From positions 123,931 through 187,930 of IMG/VR virus record IMGVR_UViG_3300032770_000001: a DNA stretch of 64,000 bases. One strand, written 5' to 3'. Positions 1 to 7,072 of this stretch are shown here, piece by piece. Each line of letters starts with the position of its first letter. The stretch's first letter is position 1. Below the pieces are notes generated by a model, which was not told the DNA's origin, made no database searches, and was given only the letters and a program-made list of their open reading frames with translations. Source of the DNA: a virus. A program made the position numbers and the translations under genes.

Positions 1-2
1 TC

Positions 3-275
3 ATCGCCGGGGTTGGCGTCTACGAGCTTCGCAATCATAAAACCAAGCTTTCAAAAGTTCTTGCCTGTGGGCTGATTGCATTCCACATCGATGGGGCTAT
101 CGCGGACATTTGCGATAGCAAACCCTTGTCGCGGCGGGTATTAGAAAGTATACGACCGGAGAAACGCGATGAGTCCCTCAATAGCACTAAGCTTAAACAG
201 CTTGAAAGACGCCTCGAAAAGTTACGGCAGCAAACCGTACTGGTTCGGCCTCGGCTTCATCCAACTGAAGCTTAA
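3..275 (+). CDS. partial hypothetical protein cut by left edge
   Basis: An open frame runs in from the left edge and stops at TAA 273-275. The first part is hydrophobic (VLACGLIAFHIDGAIADIC) and the tail is basic and coiled-coil-like (KLKQLERRLEKLRQQ). No start is visible because the gene begins outside the window. Its last 107 bases overlap the next gene, which is more than is usual here, so the frame may be only partly real. Confidence 0.4.
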   Translation: MAGVGVYELRNHKTKLSKVLACGLIAFHIDGAIADICDSKPLSRRVLESIRPEKRDESLNSTKLKQLERRLEKLRQQTVLVRPRLHPTEA

Positions 276-771
276 CGACGTTTCCCGCGTTCATTACTGG
301 TGTCCTTGGATTCCGGCCCATGAGCGGGAAGAGATTCACGATCATCGCTACAACTTCAAGTCTACGGTTGTCGCCGGGGTCTTGCATTTCGAGCTTTATG
401 AGCCTACGCCAATGCAGCGGGATCACGTTTTCACTCATGAATTGTTTCAGACGGATTGTGCGCCGGGGCATGAAGGCAACAAAGACCACAAAGTTTATCC
501 GGTGACTCTGGAACATCGCGGCACCTATGACGTGCACGCCGGGTCGAGTTACTGGTTCAGCGAAAAGCAATTCCACACGACTGAGGGCACGAGATTCGCC
601 ATCACGTATCTGGAACGCGAGGAGAAGACCAAGCAGTTTGCGAACGTAATTAAGCCTAAGGGAGCCCCGGTCTCCTGCCCGTTTGCGAAGACGTTACCGG
701 AAGATGAATGCTGGAGCTACATCGAACAGGCGATTGCAGCGGCGTACTTTTTGAAAGACAGTCATGGCTAA
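169..771 (+). CDS. cupin-like protein
   Basis: 200 aa. Residues about 50-75 hold an H-D-H cluster (EEIHDHRYNF) followed by a hydrophobic strand. A second conserved-looking segment near residue 125-145 (VHAGSSYWFSEKQFHTTEG) supplies another His. This two-part His layout is typical of small metal-binding cupins, so a beta-barrel oxygenase, isomerase or binding protein is likely; the substrate cannot be told. GGAG lies 7 bases before ATG 169. A TATTAG hexamer at 139-144 could be the -10 of a promoter giving a leader of about 18 bases. The stop overlaps the start of the next gene (ATGGCTAA), so the two are probably co-translated. Confidence 0.55.
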   Translation: MSPSIALSLNSLKDASKSYGSKPYWFGLGFIQLKLNDVSRVHYWCPWIPAHEREEIHDHRYNFKSTVVAGVLHFELYEPTPMQRDHVFTHELFQTDCAPGHEGNKDHKVYPVTLEHRGTYDVHAGSSYWFSEKQFHTTEGTRFAITYLEREEKTKQFANVIKPKGAPVSCPFAKTLPEDECWSYIEQAIAAAYFLKDSHG

Positions 772-1582
772 CATCAACACAATTTCGGACGTTTTCTTCA
801 CGTCCGACTGCCACTTCTACCACGGCAAGATTCTGTGGTTGGGTAACGGTCGTCCGTTCGGTCCGGCTGCCGCACTCAAGGAAGCGGGACGGGCGTGGCT
901 CACCGTCGAGCACGAGTTACGAACGGCTAAAACGGCTCTGGCTCTGAAACAGGGAAGCAGCGAGGCTGAAGTCAAGGCGCTCGAAGCCAAGGAACTCGCC
1001 CTGCGTGAAGCCCTGAAGCCGATGGAAGCGGAAGGTCTGAAGGAAATGAATGAGGTTCTGGTCGAACGACACAACAAAGTCGTTCGTAAGGGCTCTCGTG
1101 TCTACAATCTGGGTGATGTATTCCTGAACTGCACTTTGGAGCAGGCTTTGGCAATCCGCCGAATGCTGGCTGGTCAGCATTTCTTGCTGGAAGGCAATCA
1201 CGACAGCATCGCCGTGGAGATGGCAAAGCACGGCTCTTGGGTTTGGGTTAAGGACCGCAAACGCATTGACGTTCAGATTCCTGACGGCATCGTTGCTCAG
1301 GGGCAAACGAAACACAAGATCATGCTGAGTCACTATGCACACTTGACTTGGCACGGCTCGAACAAAGGTGTCTGGCATTTGTACGGACACTCTCACAACC
1401 AACTGGAAGGATGGAAGGACACAGTATTGTCTAACATGCTCTCTTTTGACGTGGGCGTAGATTGCTGGGATTACACCCCGGTATCCCTCGAACAGGTCAT
1501 CGAGAAGATGAAGACGAAAATCCCGGTCTGGCAGGAGTGGCGAAACACCCTGAAGGCACGGGATATCGAAATGGAATTCTAA
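764..1582 (+). CDS. calcineurin-like metallophosphoesterase
   Basis: 272 aa. The metal-binding motifs of the family occur in order: D-x-H (SDCHFYH, about residues 14-20), GD (YNLGDVF, about 115), GNHD (LEGNHDS, about 143-149), an intermediate His (LSHYAH, about 188) and GHSH (HLYGHSH, about 206-212). These residues bind two divalent metals and hydrolyse phosphomono- or diesters. A charged helical insert rich in Glu, Lys and Ala (about residues 45-95) separates the first and second motifs and is unusual for small phage members. The start overlaps the preceding stop. The substrate is unknown; 2',3'-cyclic phosphate or nucleotide hydrolysis would suit a phage with RNA ligases, but this is a guess. 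Confidence 0.85.
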   Translation: MANINTISDVFFTSDCHFYHGKILWLGNGRPFGPAAALKEAGRAWLTVEHELRTAKTALALKQGSSEAEVKALEAKELALREALKPMEAEGLKEMNEVLVERHNKVVRKGSRVYNLGDVFLNCTLEQALAIRRMLAGQHFLLEGNHDSIAVEMAKHGSWVWVKDRKRIDVQIPDGIVAQGQTKHKIMLSHYAHLTWHGSNKGVWHLYGHSHNQLEGWKDTVLSNMLSFDVGVDCWDYTPVSLEQVIEKMKTKIPVWQEWRNTLKARDIEMEF

Positions 1583-1598
1583 TTGGTTCGGAGGGTTT

Positions 1599-1967
1599 GT
1601 GAGCGAGACGGTAAAGACATACGATGCGGCGGCTGGAGAGCCGATGCCGACTGGTAATGGCGTTGACGTGGCGGTCGTCGCAGCGCAGTGGTTCAAAAAC
1701 AACGGATACGATGAAATCGCCGAGGACATTGAAGCGCGTATCCGTTTAGGCGAACGCAAGTACGGCACCCGCCTGAAAGCGTTTAATGGACGTGTGGCGT
1801 TGATGGACTTATATCAGGAAGTCCTCGATGCCATCAATTACGCTCAGCAGTGTGTGATTGAGGACAAGCCGGACAAAGTCACGGCTCAGATCATCCTTGA
1901 CAAGCTGCAACTGCTGGCGGTACAAGTGCAGGGGCATTTGAAACATGGCGAACAAACTTCACTGTGA
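1599..1967 (+). CDS. MazG-like phage protein
   Basis: 122 aa, GTG start chosen because GGAGGG sits 6-7 bases upstream. The core (residues about 38-80: EDIEARIRLGERKYGTRL, then ALMDLYQEVLDAINYAQQ) matches a widespread phage family with a helical, acidic metal-binding layout related to MazG/dUTPase-type nucleotide pyrophosphohydrolases. A role in trimming the nucleotide pool is plausible. The E-x-x-D/E pairs fit such an enzyme but are not a strict MazG signature. The gene overlaps the next by 23 bases. Confidence 0.55.
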   Translation: MSETVKTYDAAAGEPMPTGNGVDVAVVAAQWFKNNGYDEIAEDIEARIRLGERKYGTRLKAFNGRVALMDLYQEVLDAINYAQQCVIEDKPDKVTAQIILDKLQLLAVQVQGHLKHGEQTSL

Positions 1968-2292
1968 TTGTTGCGGAGCAATCGACGGCACCAATCTCAC
2001 CGTCAAAAGCTCAAAAACAAACAGAACGGTAGCCTCTGCCGTTTACAAGGTGTGGCACGGCGTAACTTTCCACGGGCACACCATCGACATCTGCAACATT
2101 TGTCTCGAACAAGTAGAGGCTGTTCTAGGCTTCGAGTTGTTCGACAAAAAACCTAAGCCGACGCCGAAGGCATCGCGATTCGAAAACTCGAATCTCGAAT
2201 GCGGCAAGTGTCACCACAAAGCGCACGAACCCAACAAGTGCGACGAGCGGGTATGCGATGCCGCAGGTGACATGGATTGGTGCCCATGCTAG
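1945..2292 (+). CDS. zinc-ribbon hypothetical protein
   Basis: 115 aa. Two cysteine clusters suggest two zinc sites: CDCCGA near the N terminus pairing with CNIC (about residue 50), and CGKCHH with later Cys residues at the C terminus. A proline-lysine linker lies between them. Function unknown; such ribbons often bind nucleic acid or protein. It overlaps both neighbours, so translational coupling is likely. Confidence 0.6.
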   Translation: MANKLHCDCCGAIDGTNLTVKSSKTNRTVASAVYKVWHGVTFHGHTIDICNICLEQVEAVLGFELFDKKPKPTPKASRFENSNLECGKCHHKAHEPNKCDERVCDAAGDMDWCPC

Positions 2293-3350
2293 AAATCTAT
2301 CAGCGAGTTGCGGAACTCTACGTCAAGCGGATCAATGAGGTCTTCACGTCCGAAGACACCATGAAGGCTGAATTCTACAAGATGTTCCCCTTCCAGCCGG
2401 ACAAGAATGGCAAAATGGTGGAGTCCATTGAGTTCAGCCGCACCGACCACTGGAATGCTATTCTCTGGAAGATGTTCGAAGATGCGTGGCTTGAGGCCGG
2501 GCCGGAAGTGAAGTCTAAGCCGACCGGATATGACAAGCTCACCATCATGAAGTTGATTCATCCGCTTCTCGACTACAACCTGTTCACGCAGGTCTGCCTG
2601 AATCTTCAGGGTTATACTGGCATGGCGTACCGCCTCGGTGATGCGCAGGCTGTACTCAACAAGATCAAAGGTAGCTGGAAGCACCCGAAGCTCAACCCAT
2701 TCGCTCCCAAGGTGAAGCGGATCAAGGACGCCAAGGACAAGGATGAGGTCAAGTTCAACAGCATCATCGGTCGTGTCCGGTCGGTCAACTTGATTGCACA
2801 GTTCGACGGACAGTCCAGTTTTCGCGTGACCCCAAAGGGCTCTACTCCGGCGTTTGCTGATAGCCGCAATTTATCTATGATCGGCGTCGAGGGCGACCGC
2901 TATCTGAAAACTTTGCCGAACCTCAAGCCGTTCTACATCTCATGGCTGCCGGGTACGACGCCACAGTTTTACACGTCCAAGGAACAGAACTTTCAAACCT
3001 GCGGCAACAAGCCGGGAACAAACCCAATGGTACTGCATTTTCCCGGCATCGAATATCCGATCCTGTCGAGTTCTGGTGGTGACATCACCAATGAAGTCAT
3101 GTTCTCCCGGTTCGTCATGTACGAAGTTTTTCATGATTTCGACATCCTCAACGAGACATGTATCATGATCCCCCGGATGAACTCCGTGCTGGTGGTTACG
3201 CAGGTGGACGGTAAGCACATTAAGCAAACATTTGAGCGGTTGAAGGCTCAGTACCCTGTACTAGAATTCAACGAAGGTGTACGCTACAAAGAAGAGGAGG
3301 CAGTCGATGAAGTGGAAAGTGTTCCGCAATCTCCGTTCGGGGGAGCGTGA
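2286..3350 (+). CDS. hypothetical protein
   Basis: 354 aa from ATG 2286 (TTG 2277 and GTG 2280 are alternatives; no strong SD is visible). A soluble protein with alternating helical and strand-like segments, no membrane segment and no motif I recognise. A conserved-looking region around residues 150-260 contains many aromatic residues and a KxGxxP turn. It is one of the larger unknowns of this block and overlaps the 3' end of the zinc-ribbon gene. Confidence 0.7.
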   Translation: MLEIYQRVAELYVKRINEVFTSEDTMKAEFYKMFPFQPDKNGKMVESIEFSRTDHWNAILWKMFEDAWLEAGPEVKSKPTGYDKLTIMKLIHPLLDYNLFTQVCLNLQGYTGMAYRLGDAQAVLNKIKGSWKHPKLNPFAPKVKRIKDAKDKDEVKFNSIIGRVRSVNLIAQFDGQSSFRVTPKGSTPAFADSRNLSMIGVEGDRYLKTLPNLKPFYISWLPGTTPQFYTSKEQNFQTCGNKPGTNPMVLHFPGIEYPILSSSGGDITNEVMFSRFVMYEVFHDFDILNETCIMIPRMNSVLVVTQVDGKHIKQTFERLKAQYPVLEFNEGVRYKEEEAVDEVESVPQSPFGGA

Positions 3351-3471
3351 TGCAGTCAAACATACGAAAGATGGCGAGTCGCATACTTTCTGCCATGATC
3401 CACGCAATTGTGAGTGCGTTTGCACTCTCTGTAAACATGCGGCACGTCGCGTGAGAAAACTCCATGCCTAG
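3307..3471 (+). CDS. small Cys-rich protein
   Basis: 54 aa. The start at ATG 3307 is set by GAGGAGG seven bases upstream, inside the end of the preceding gene. The middle carries C-x-C-x2-C (CECVCTLC) and nearby His residues, suggesting one small zinc site. The N-terminal and C-terminal parts are basic. Function unknown. Confidence 0.6.
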   Translation: MKWKVFRNLRSGERDAVKHTKDGESHTFCHDPRNCECVCTLCKHAARRVRKLHA

Positions 3472-3931
3472 CCTCGTAAAACAAATCTCTGATCGGCAGG
3501 CATTTGTGGAGAAAGTTATCGCTTTCGTCGGCGATTTGCTCAATGCCAAGGGCAAGGTGCTCAAGCATGAAGAACACTCGGCGCACTGCTATTCTCTTCA
3601 TGAACTCGAACTCGATGGGTTCAAGTTTCAGGATGAGGGCTCTTTTACAATGTTCGGCGGCGATGGCGTGACGATCTGGTACCAAGGATGGAAGGTCTTT
3701 GAGGTCGAATGGCATGACATCAAGAAAGTCGAAGTGAAAGAATTCGACACCAGTATGCCTTGTCCGGATTGGCGAACCCCATTGAAAAAGCTCATGCGCA
3801 CGGGCGTAGCACGCATTGCCAAAAAGATTGAAACTACCGAAAAGAAAGCCGCAGCCCATAATCAGAACGCTATGCAACGGGTGAAGGCACAGATGGATTT
3901 GGAAGAGGAAGCTAGGAGGCTCCATGTCTAA
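3464..3931 (+). CDS. hypothetical protein
   Basis: 155 aa. The N-terminal half looks like an alpha/beta domain with several Trp residues (TIWYQGWKVFEVEW); the C-terminal third is a charged helix (KKIETTEKKAAAHNQ). It overlaps the small Cys-rich gene by 8 bases. No family recognised. Confidence 0.65.
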   Translation: MPSLVKQISDRQAFVEKVIAFVGDLLNAKGKVLKHEEHSAHCYSLHELELDGFKFQDEGSFTMFGGDGVTIWYQGWKVFEVEWHDIKKVEVKEFDTSMPCPDWRTPLKKLMRTGVARIAKKIETTEKKAAAHNQNAMQRVKAQMDLEEEARRLHV

Positions 3932-4502
3932 ACGTAAATATCGTACAACCTTGCTGAATGGAACGGCTCCCGAAGGGGATAAGGCGTGGTGCGTACACTG
4001 CGATGAATATGCGTATGATGAAGAGGGAAAGGCCATCGGCCCTGATCCCTGCAAACCACACACCTGCGACTGCGAATGCCACACTAAGGCTCGTAAGCCG
4101 AAGTGCCTGTGTGCCGTAGTGGAAATTGAGAATCCGTGGGATTCCCCGGTCGGCTGCTGCATGGATTGCGACTGCTTCTGCCACGTCGCCGAACAGAAGG
4201 AAGCAGACCGTACTAAGAAAAAACGAGACGCTCTGTGGAAAGCGGAGTTGAAGCGGCAGGAGGACGAGCGGTTCAAGAAAGAAGGCGTGCACGACTGGGA
4301 GAAGAAAGTGTTGGAATACCTCCTGCTCGATCCTAGCAGTTTGGATTTTAAGTACCGTTCATTCTTGGAGGCGTTGGCTTTTTCTGACAAAGCCGCCGCA
4401 GCCGGGAAGAAAGAGACGGGCACCGCGTTTATGAAACGAATGGCGACCACGCCGTGGGGATCGGTCTTCATCGATGTCCACCGATTTCAGCCCGTAAAAT
4501 AA
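3924..4502 (+). CDS. Cys-rich zinc-binding hypothetical protein
   Basis: 192 aa; AGGAGG precedes ATG 3924. The first 95 residues hold about a dozen Cys plus His (WCVHC, CDCECH, CLC, CCMDCDCFCH), arranged as three or four zinc knuckles. A highly charged helix and a globular tail follow. Probably a nucleic-acid or protein binding scaffold. It is the last gene before the RNA island. Confidence 0.65.
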   Translation: MSKRKYRTTLLNGTAPEGDKAWCVHCDEYAYDEEGKAIGPDPCKPHTCDCECHTKARKPKCLCAVVEIENPWDSPVGCCMDCDCFCHVAEQKEADRTKKKRDALWKAELKRQEDERFKKEGVHDWEKKVLEYLLLDPSSLDFKYRSFLEALAFSDKAAAAGKKETGTAFMKRMATTPWGSVFIDVHRFQPVK

Positions 4503-4516
4503 TTTTCCGCAGGTAG

Positions 4517-4545
4517 TTGACAAAAGTCTGCTACCGTGGTATTCA
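4517..4545 (+). promoter_or_regulatory. sigma70-type promoter
   Basis: TTGACA at 4517-4522, a 17-base spacer, then TGG-TATTCA (hexamer 4540-4545), an extended -10. It would start RNA near 4552, at the head of a region ended by a strong terminator. Confidence 0.6.
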
Positions 4546-4551
4546 TATAGT

Positions 4552-4699
4552 AGAGCAATTTATGAACCGTGTCTTCCTAGCATCGTTGCGACTGTATAGC
4601 TACCTTAGCGGTGGCTTCGGCGAACGTGTGCGTTGGCGCGGTTGGTAAAAGGCTAACAAAACGTTCGAGAGAAGCCGCCAAGGAATTGGCGGCTTTTCC
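4552..4699 (+). ncRNA. candidate small RNA or tRNA leader
   Basis: About 148 bases between a consensus -35/-10 promoter and an intrinsic terminator, directly before the first tRNA. Short hairpins are visible, for example AACG/CGTT around 4622-4633. A 28-codon frame from ATG 4561 ends at TAA 4645-4647 and has no good SD, so the RNA is more likely noncoding than a message. It could be a free small RNA or an attenuated leader for the tRNAs. Confidence 0.45.
4672..4699 (+). terminator. intrinsic terminator
   Basis: AAGCCGCCAA (4672-4681), loop GGAA, TTGGCGGCTT (4686-4695) and a run of T. The stem is a perfect 10-base-pair helix. Confidence 0.8.
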
Positions 4700-4716
4700 A
4701 TTTTTACTGAGATTTT

Positions 4717-4805
4717 GCATGGGTAGTCAAGCGGCCAACGACAGGAGTCTGTAAAACTCCCGCTCTTAGTGAGCTACGCAGGTTCAAATCCTGCCCCATG
4801 CACCA
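4717..4805 (+). tRNA. tRNA-Tyr(GTA)
   Basis: The acceptor GCATGGG/CCCATGC pairs fully and ACCA is encoded. The anticodon arm is GGAGT-CTGTAAA-ACTCC, giving GTA. The long variable arm fits bacterial type II tRNA-Tyr. The T arm is GCAGG-TTCAAAT-CCTGC. Confidence 0.93.
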
Positions 4806-4806
4806 T

Positions 4807-4899
4807 GCACGTCTGGCTGATTGGTAAGGCAGCGGGCCGTAACCCCGTCTCACCCCAAGGGGTGACTCGATGGAAGTTCGATTCTTCCGGCGTGCACCA
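4807..4899 (+). tRNA. type II tRNA, apparent anticodon GTA
   Basis: The acceptor GCACGTC/GGCGTGC pairs with one G-U, the T arm is GGAAG-TTCGATT-CTTCC and CCA is encoded. The variable arm is long (TCACCCC/GGGGTGA). The anticodon arm reads GCGGG-CCGTAAC-CCCGT, placing GTA at 34-36, but base 33 is C instead of the near-universal U. Likely a second, divergent tRNA-Tyr; the identity is less sure than the fold. It starts one base after the first Tyr gene. Confidence 0.65.
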
Positions 4900-4905
4900 A
4901 ATTTT

Positions 4906-5133
4906 ATGAGAGTCGTTCAGACAGCATTGACGAAGAGAACCGAGACGGGCACCGCCCATCTCATCGCTTGGCTCCCGGTTGATCCGCGAGTGAAGCGCGG
5001 CACTGTTGTGTCGTTGGACAAGGACGACTCGAATCGCTGGACGGTTGAAGCGCAGTACGCAACTCAAGAGTCAGAGGAAATTAACGACAAATGGGGATTG
5101 AGGCTGCCGAAGTCGCAACGCACCGAGCGGTAA
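4906..5133 (+). CDS. hypothetical protein
   Basis: 75 aa from ATG 4906, seven bases after the tRNA; a longer frame would begin inside the tRNA and is rejected. There is no clear SD. The middle (AWLPVDPRVKRGTVVSLDKDD) looks like a small beta domain. The tail overlaps the next gene by 43 bases. Confidence 0.5.
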   Translation: MRVVQTALTKRTETGTAHLIAWLPVDPRVKRGTVVSLDKDDSNRWTVEAQYATQESEEINDKWGLRLPKSQRTER

Positions 5134-5366
5134 TTCAGTACGACGACGGCAAATCGCCGAAGTCGGACAAAGACAAGGTGCCGCAGTGCACGCGCCGTGG
5201 ACGCCCGTTAGGGTTCTACGTGCTGCTGCCAGACGGCACCGAACGACCGCTGAACATCGGGTTCATGCGTGTCGGTGAGATGAGTGCTCTTGAGAGCCTC
5301 TTAAACGAGATAATGTGCTTTCAAGGGCACATGACATGCGCAGGTGATGGGAACTGGCATACCTAG
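5091..5366 (+). CDS. hypothetical protein
   Basis: 91 aa. The frame is soluble and has plausible codon use, with a strand-rich part (GFYVLLPDGTERPLNIGFM). Its last 29 bases overlap the 5' end of the following tRNA-Leu, so transcripts processed into tRNA would lose its stop. No family recognised. Confidence 0.45.
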   Translation: MGIEAAEVATHRAVIQYDDGKSPKSDKDKVPQCTRRGRPLGFYVLLPDGTERPLNIGFMRVGEMSALESLLNEIMCFQGHMTCAGDGNWHT

Positions 5367-5415
5367 TCGAATGAGATTCGGCTGTTTGTGGGTTCGAAGC
5401 CCACTCTGCGCACCA
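5338..5415 (+). tRNA. tRNA-Leu(GAG), short variable loop
   Basis: The acceptor GCGCAGG/TCTGCGC pairs with one G-U, CCA is encoded, and the T arm is GTGGG-TTCGAAG-CCCAC. The long D region (GGGAACTGGCATACCTA) is Leu-like. The anticodon arm GTCGA-ATGAGAT-TCGGC gives GAG. The variable region is only five bases, whereas bacterial tRNA-Leu normally has a long arm. Confidence 0.8.
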
Positions 5416-5432
5416 AGATATGGTAGACTCCG

Positions 5433-5441
5433 TGGTATTAG
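5433..5441 (+). promoter_or_regulatory. extended -10 motif TGGTATTAG
   Basis: TG-n-TATTAG at 5433-5441 lies upstream of the HNH gene. RNA starting about 5448 would begin at the ATG of a five-codon frame (MRSAT) whose TGA overlaps the HNH start ATG 5462, so the mini-frame could couple translation. Confidence 0.45.
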
Positions 5442-5461
5442 TTAATCATGAGGTCTGCCAC

Positions 5462-6250
5462 ATGAAGCTGAAGTACACGAAGGAAATGTTAGAGCCGTTG
5501 GTGCGAGAGAGCACCAGTTTTCGGCAGGTCATTGACAAGCTGGGTATACGTCAGGGCGGCGGCACTCAGGCTAACCTTGTTCGTCGCATTAAGGCGCATG
5601 GATTAGACACGTCTCATTTCCTCGGACAGGCGCACGGTCGCGGTAAGCTTCGCGTTCGTTTAATTGCTTCGGAGGTTCTCGTCAATAATCGGACAGGTCG
5701 CAGAGAACACACCGATGTGCTTAGACGGGTGATGTTGGAATCGGGCGTCCCGTACCACTGTGAGCTATGTCCTAATGATGGAACTTGGCAGGGCCGACCG
5801 ATAGTTTTGGAGATCGATCACCGGAACGGAAACAATCTGGATAATCGATTGGAGAATCTTCGATTCCTCTGTCCGAACTGCCATAGCCAACAGGTGACGG
5901 ATGGTTCGAAAAATATTGCACTTCGTGAATTTGAGAAAAAACAAGGCTGGGTTTTGAAGGATAGTACGACGCCAACGGAGTTCATGGCTAAGCACTACGA
6001 GGAATTGGCTAATAAAGTGCGCGAGCGATATCCGGATATGGCGTCAATGTTGGAGAGAATTGCGGATAAAGTCCGCTCCTACCTCAGCATGAACAAGGCA
6101 ACGGTTCGCGTGTTCATTCGTGCTGACGGACAAGGCGCTACTTTTTATGTGCAGGGCGATGAGGAATGTGATGCGATTGCAAAAGTCCGCGATCTGGCTC
6201 GCGACCTCACGAAAGAAGCGCAGGAGGGTACAAGATTTCGTTTAGTTTGA
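5462..6250 (+). CDS. HNH homing-type endonuclease
   Basis: 262 aa. Residues about 95-145 form a Cys-framed HNH nuclease: CELC, then LEIDHRNGNNLDNRLENL with the catalytic DH pair, then CPNCHSQ. The N-terminal 60 residues look like a DNA-binding region (FRQVIDKLGIRQGGGTQ, similar to an IENR/NUMOD-type helix-turn-helix). The C-terminal 80 residues form a separate helical and strand domain. ATG 5462 is preferred because AGGTC lies 6-10 bases upstream and it is coupled to a mini-frame stop; ATG 5420 in frame is an alternative. It sits within the tRNA-Leu array and probably moves as a mobile gene. Confidence 0.85.
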   Translation: MKLKYTKEMLEPLVRESTSFRQVIDKLGIRQGGGTQANLVRRIKAHGLDTSHFLGQAHGRGKLRVRLIASEVLVNNRTGRREHTDVLRRVMLESGVPYHCELCPNDGTWQGRPIVLEIDHRNGNNLDNRLENLRFLCPNCHSQQVTDGSKNIALREFEKKQGWVLKDSTTPTEFMAKHYEELANKVRERYPDMASMLERIADKVRSYLSMNKATVRVFIRADGQGATFYVQGDEECDAIAKVRDLARDLTKEAQEGTRFRLV

Positions 6251-6297
6251 TGTGCTTTGTTGTATCAACGTCAAGTTTTGATGTAACAAAGCACATC
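6249..6297 (+). repeat. long inverted repeat after HNH gene
   Basis: GATGTGCTTTGTT (6249-6261) pairs perfectly with AACAAAGCACATC (6285-6297), and inner bases TATCAA/TTGATG extend the stem. There is no T run, so it is not a standard terminator. It begins in the HNH stop codon and ends two bases before a tRNA. Confidence 0.7.
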
Positions 6298-6299
6298 GG

Positions 6300-6385
6300 G
6301 CCGGAATGGTGGAATTGGCAGACACACTCCGTTCAGCGCGGAGCGGTTAACAGCCATGGGGGTTCAAGTCCCCCTTCCGGCACCA
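6300..6385 (+). tRNA. tRNA-Leu(CAG)
   Basis: Acceptor GCCGGAA/TTCCGGC with encoded CCA, anticodon arm CTCCG-TTCAGCG-CGGAG (CAG), a variable arm of medium length and T arm GGGGG-TTCAAGT-CCCCC. Confidence 0.93.
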
Positions 6386-6479
6386 AGTTCGGGTCGCGGC
6401 GAATGCGAGGGATGTTTTCCGGAAAACGCTACCTCGGTCACGCCGATAAAAACCGCGTGATGAGCGACCTGACCATTTT

Positions 6480-6565
6480 GCGGCTGTGGTGGAATGGCAG
6501 ACACGCAGCGTTGAGGGCGCTGTTCTCGAAAGGGAGTGAAGGTTCAAGTCCTTTCAGCCGCACCA
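6480..6565 (+). tRNA. tRNA-Leu(GAG)
   Basis: Acceptor GCGGCTG/CAGCCGC with CCA, anticodon arm CAGCG-TTGAGGG-CGCTG (GAG) and a regular type II variable arm. It is the second GAG isoacceptor in the window, here in canonical form. Confidence 0.93.
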
Positions 6566-6579
6566 GTTTTAGTACGTTT

Positions 6580-6598
6580 CCGATTTTCGGAAAATCGG
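6580..6598 (+). repeat. short hairpin between tRNAs
   Basis: CCGATTTT / AAAATCGG with a 3-base loop, just before the tRNA-Leu(TAG). It may guide processing or stop transcription weakly; a TTGACA follows but has no -10 before the tRNA. Confidence 0.4.
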
Positions 6599-6610
6599 AT
6601 TTGACAAAAT

Positions 6611-6689
6611 GCGTGGGTGAGGCAATTAGGCAGACCTCTTACGCTTAGAACGTAAGGTTTTGGGGGTTCGATTCCCCCTCCACGCACCA
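6611..6689 (+). tRNA. tRNA-Leu(TAG), short variable loop
   Basis: Acceptor GCGTGGG/TCCACGC with CCA, anticodon arm TTACG-CTTAGAA-CGTAA (TAG) and T arm GGGGG-TTCGATT-CCCCC. The variable region is about six bases, again lacking the long arm of bacterial tRNA-Leu. Confidence 0.88.
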
Positions 6690-6694
6690 GTTTC

Positions 6695-6772
6695 GCCGGG
6701 ATGATGCAATTTGGCAGACATCTTCGCCTCAAAATCGAAGTTCTGCGGGTTCGAGTCCCGCTCCCGGCACCA
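6695..6772 (+). tRNA. tRNA-Leu(CAA)
   Basis: Acceptor GCCGGGA/TCCCGGC with CCA and T arm GCGGG-TTCGAGT-CCCGC. The anticodon stem TTCGC/TCGAA has one C-T mismatch next to loop CTCAAAA, giving CAA. The variable region is short. Confidence 0.82.
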
Positions 6773-6823
6773 AACCTCTCAAAACAAAGCACTTAAACCT
6801 AGCTAAAAACGACTCCCCGCAGG

Positions 6824-6829
6824 TAGAAT
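6824..6829 (+). promoter_or_regulatory. -10-like TAGAAT, leaderless start
   Basis: TAGAAT within AGGTAGAAT ends six bases before ATG 6836, so RNA would begin at the start codon. Confidence 0.5.
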
Positions 6830-6835
6830 AAGGGT

Positions 6836-7063
6836 ATGGAAATCACCTTGGCTACCATCATCTCGGCGGAACTCGCGGCACAGGAAAAGCAGATTCCTCT
6901 TCCGGTCGGTGCAGTCATGATCGGCAAGCTGTTCACAGTCATCGAAAATGATGGCTCAGCCGCTATCGCCGAAGAGGTCACTGATGCTATACTGGCTGCG
7001 CGTGTTCGCCTGACGCCGGAGCATCAAGTCGGACAGAAGGTGCGATTCGTCCATTTCAACTGA
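6836..7063 (+). CDS. hypothetical protein
   Basis: 75 aa. Residues 20-50 (IPLPVGAVMIGKLFTVIENDG) look like a small beta barrel; the rest is helical. No SD at normal distance; the start follows a TAGAAT motif, so the message is probably leaderless. First of a run of small cytosolic genes. Confidence 0.6.
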   Translation: MEITLATIISAELAAQEKQIPLPVGAVMIGKLFTVIENDGSAAIAEEVTDAILAARVRLTPEHQVGQKVRFVHFN

Positions 7064-7072
7064 GAGGCTCTC

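Noticed and set aside
656-913. Leftward and other-frame open frames over the first genes (for example 917-1768 on minus)
   Set aside because: They mirror well-supported rightward genes, lack SD sites and show no protein motif.
3356-4471. 371-codon leftward frame
   Set aside because: It lies opposite three supported rightward genes with SD sites and zinc motifs; it is a reading-frame shadow.
6601-6630. TTGACA before tRNA-Leu(TAG) as a promoter
   Set aside because: A -10 at proper distance would fall within the tRNA itself.
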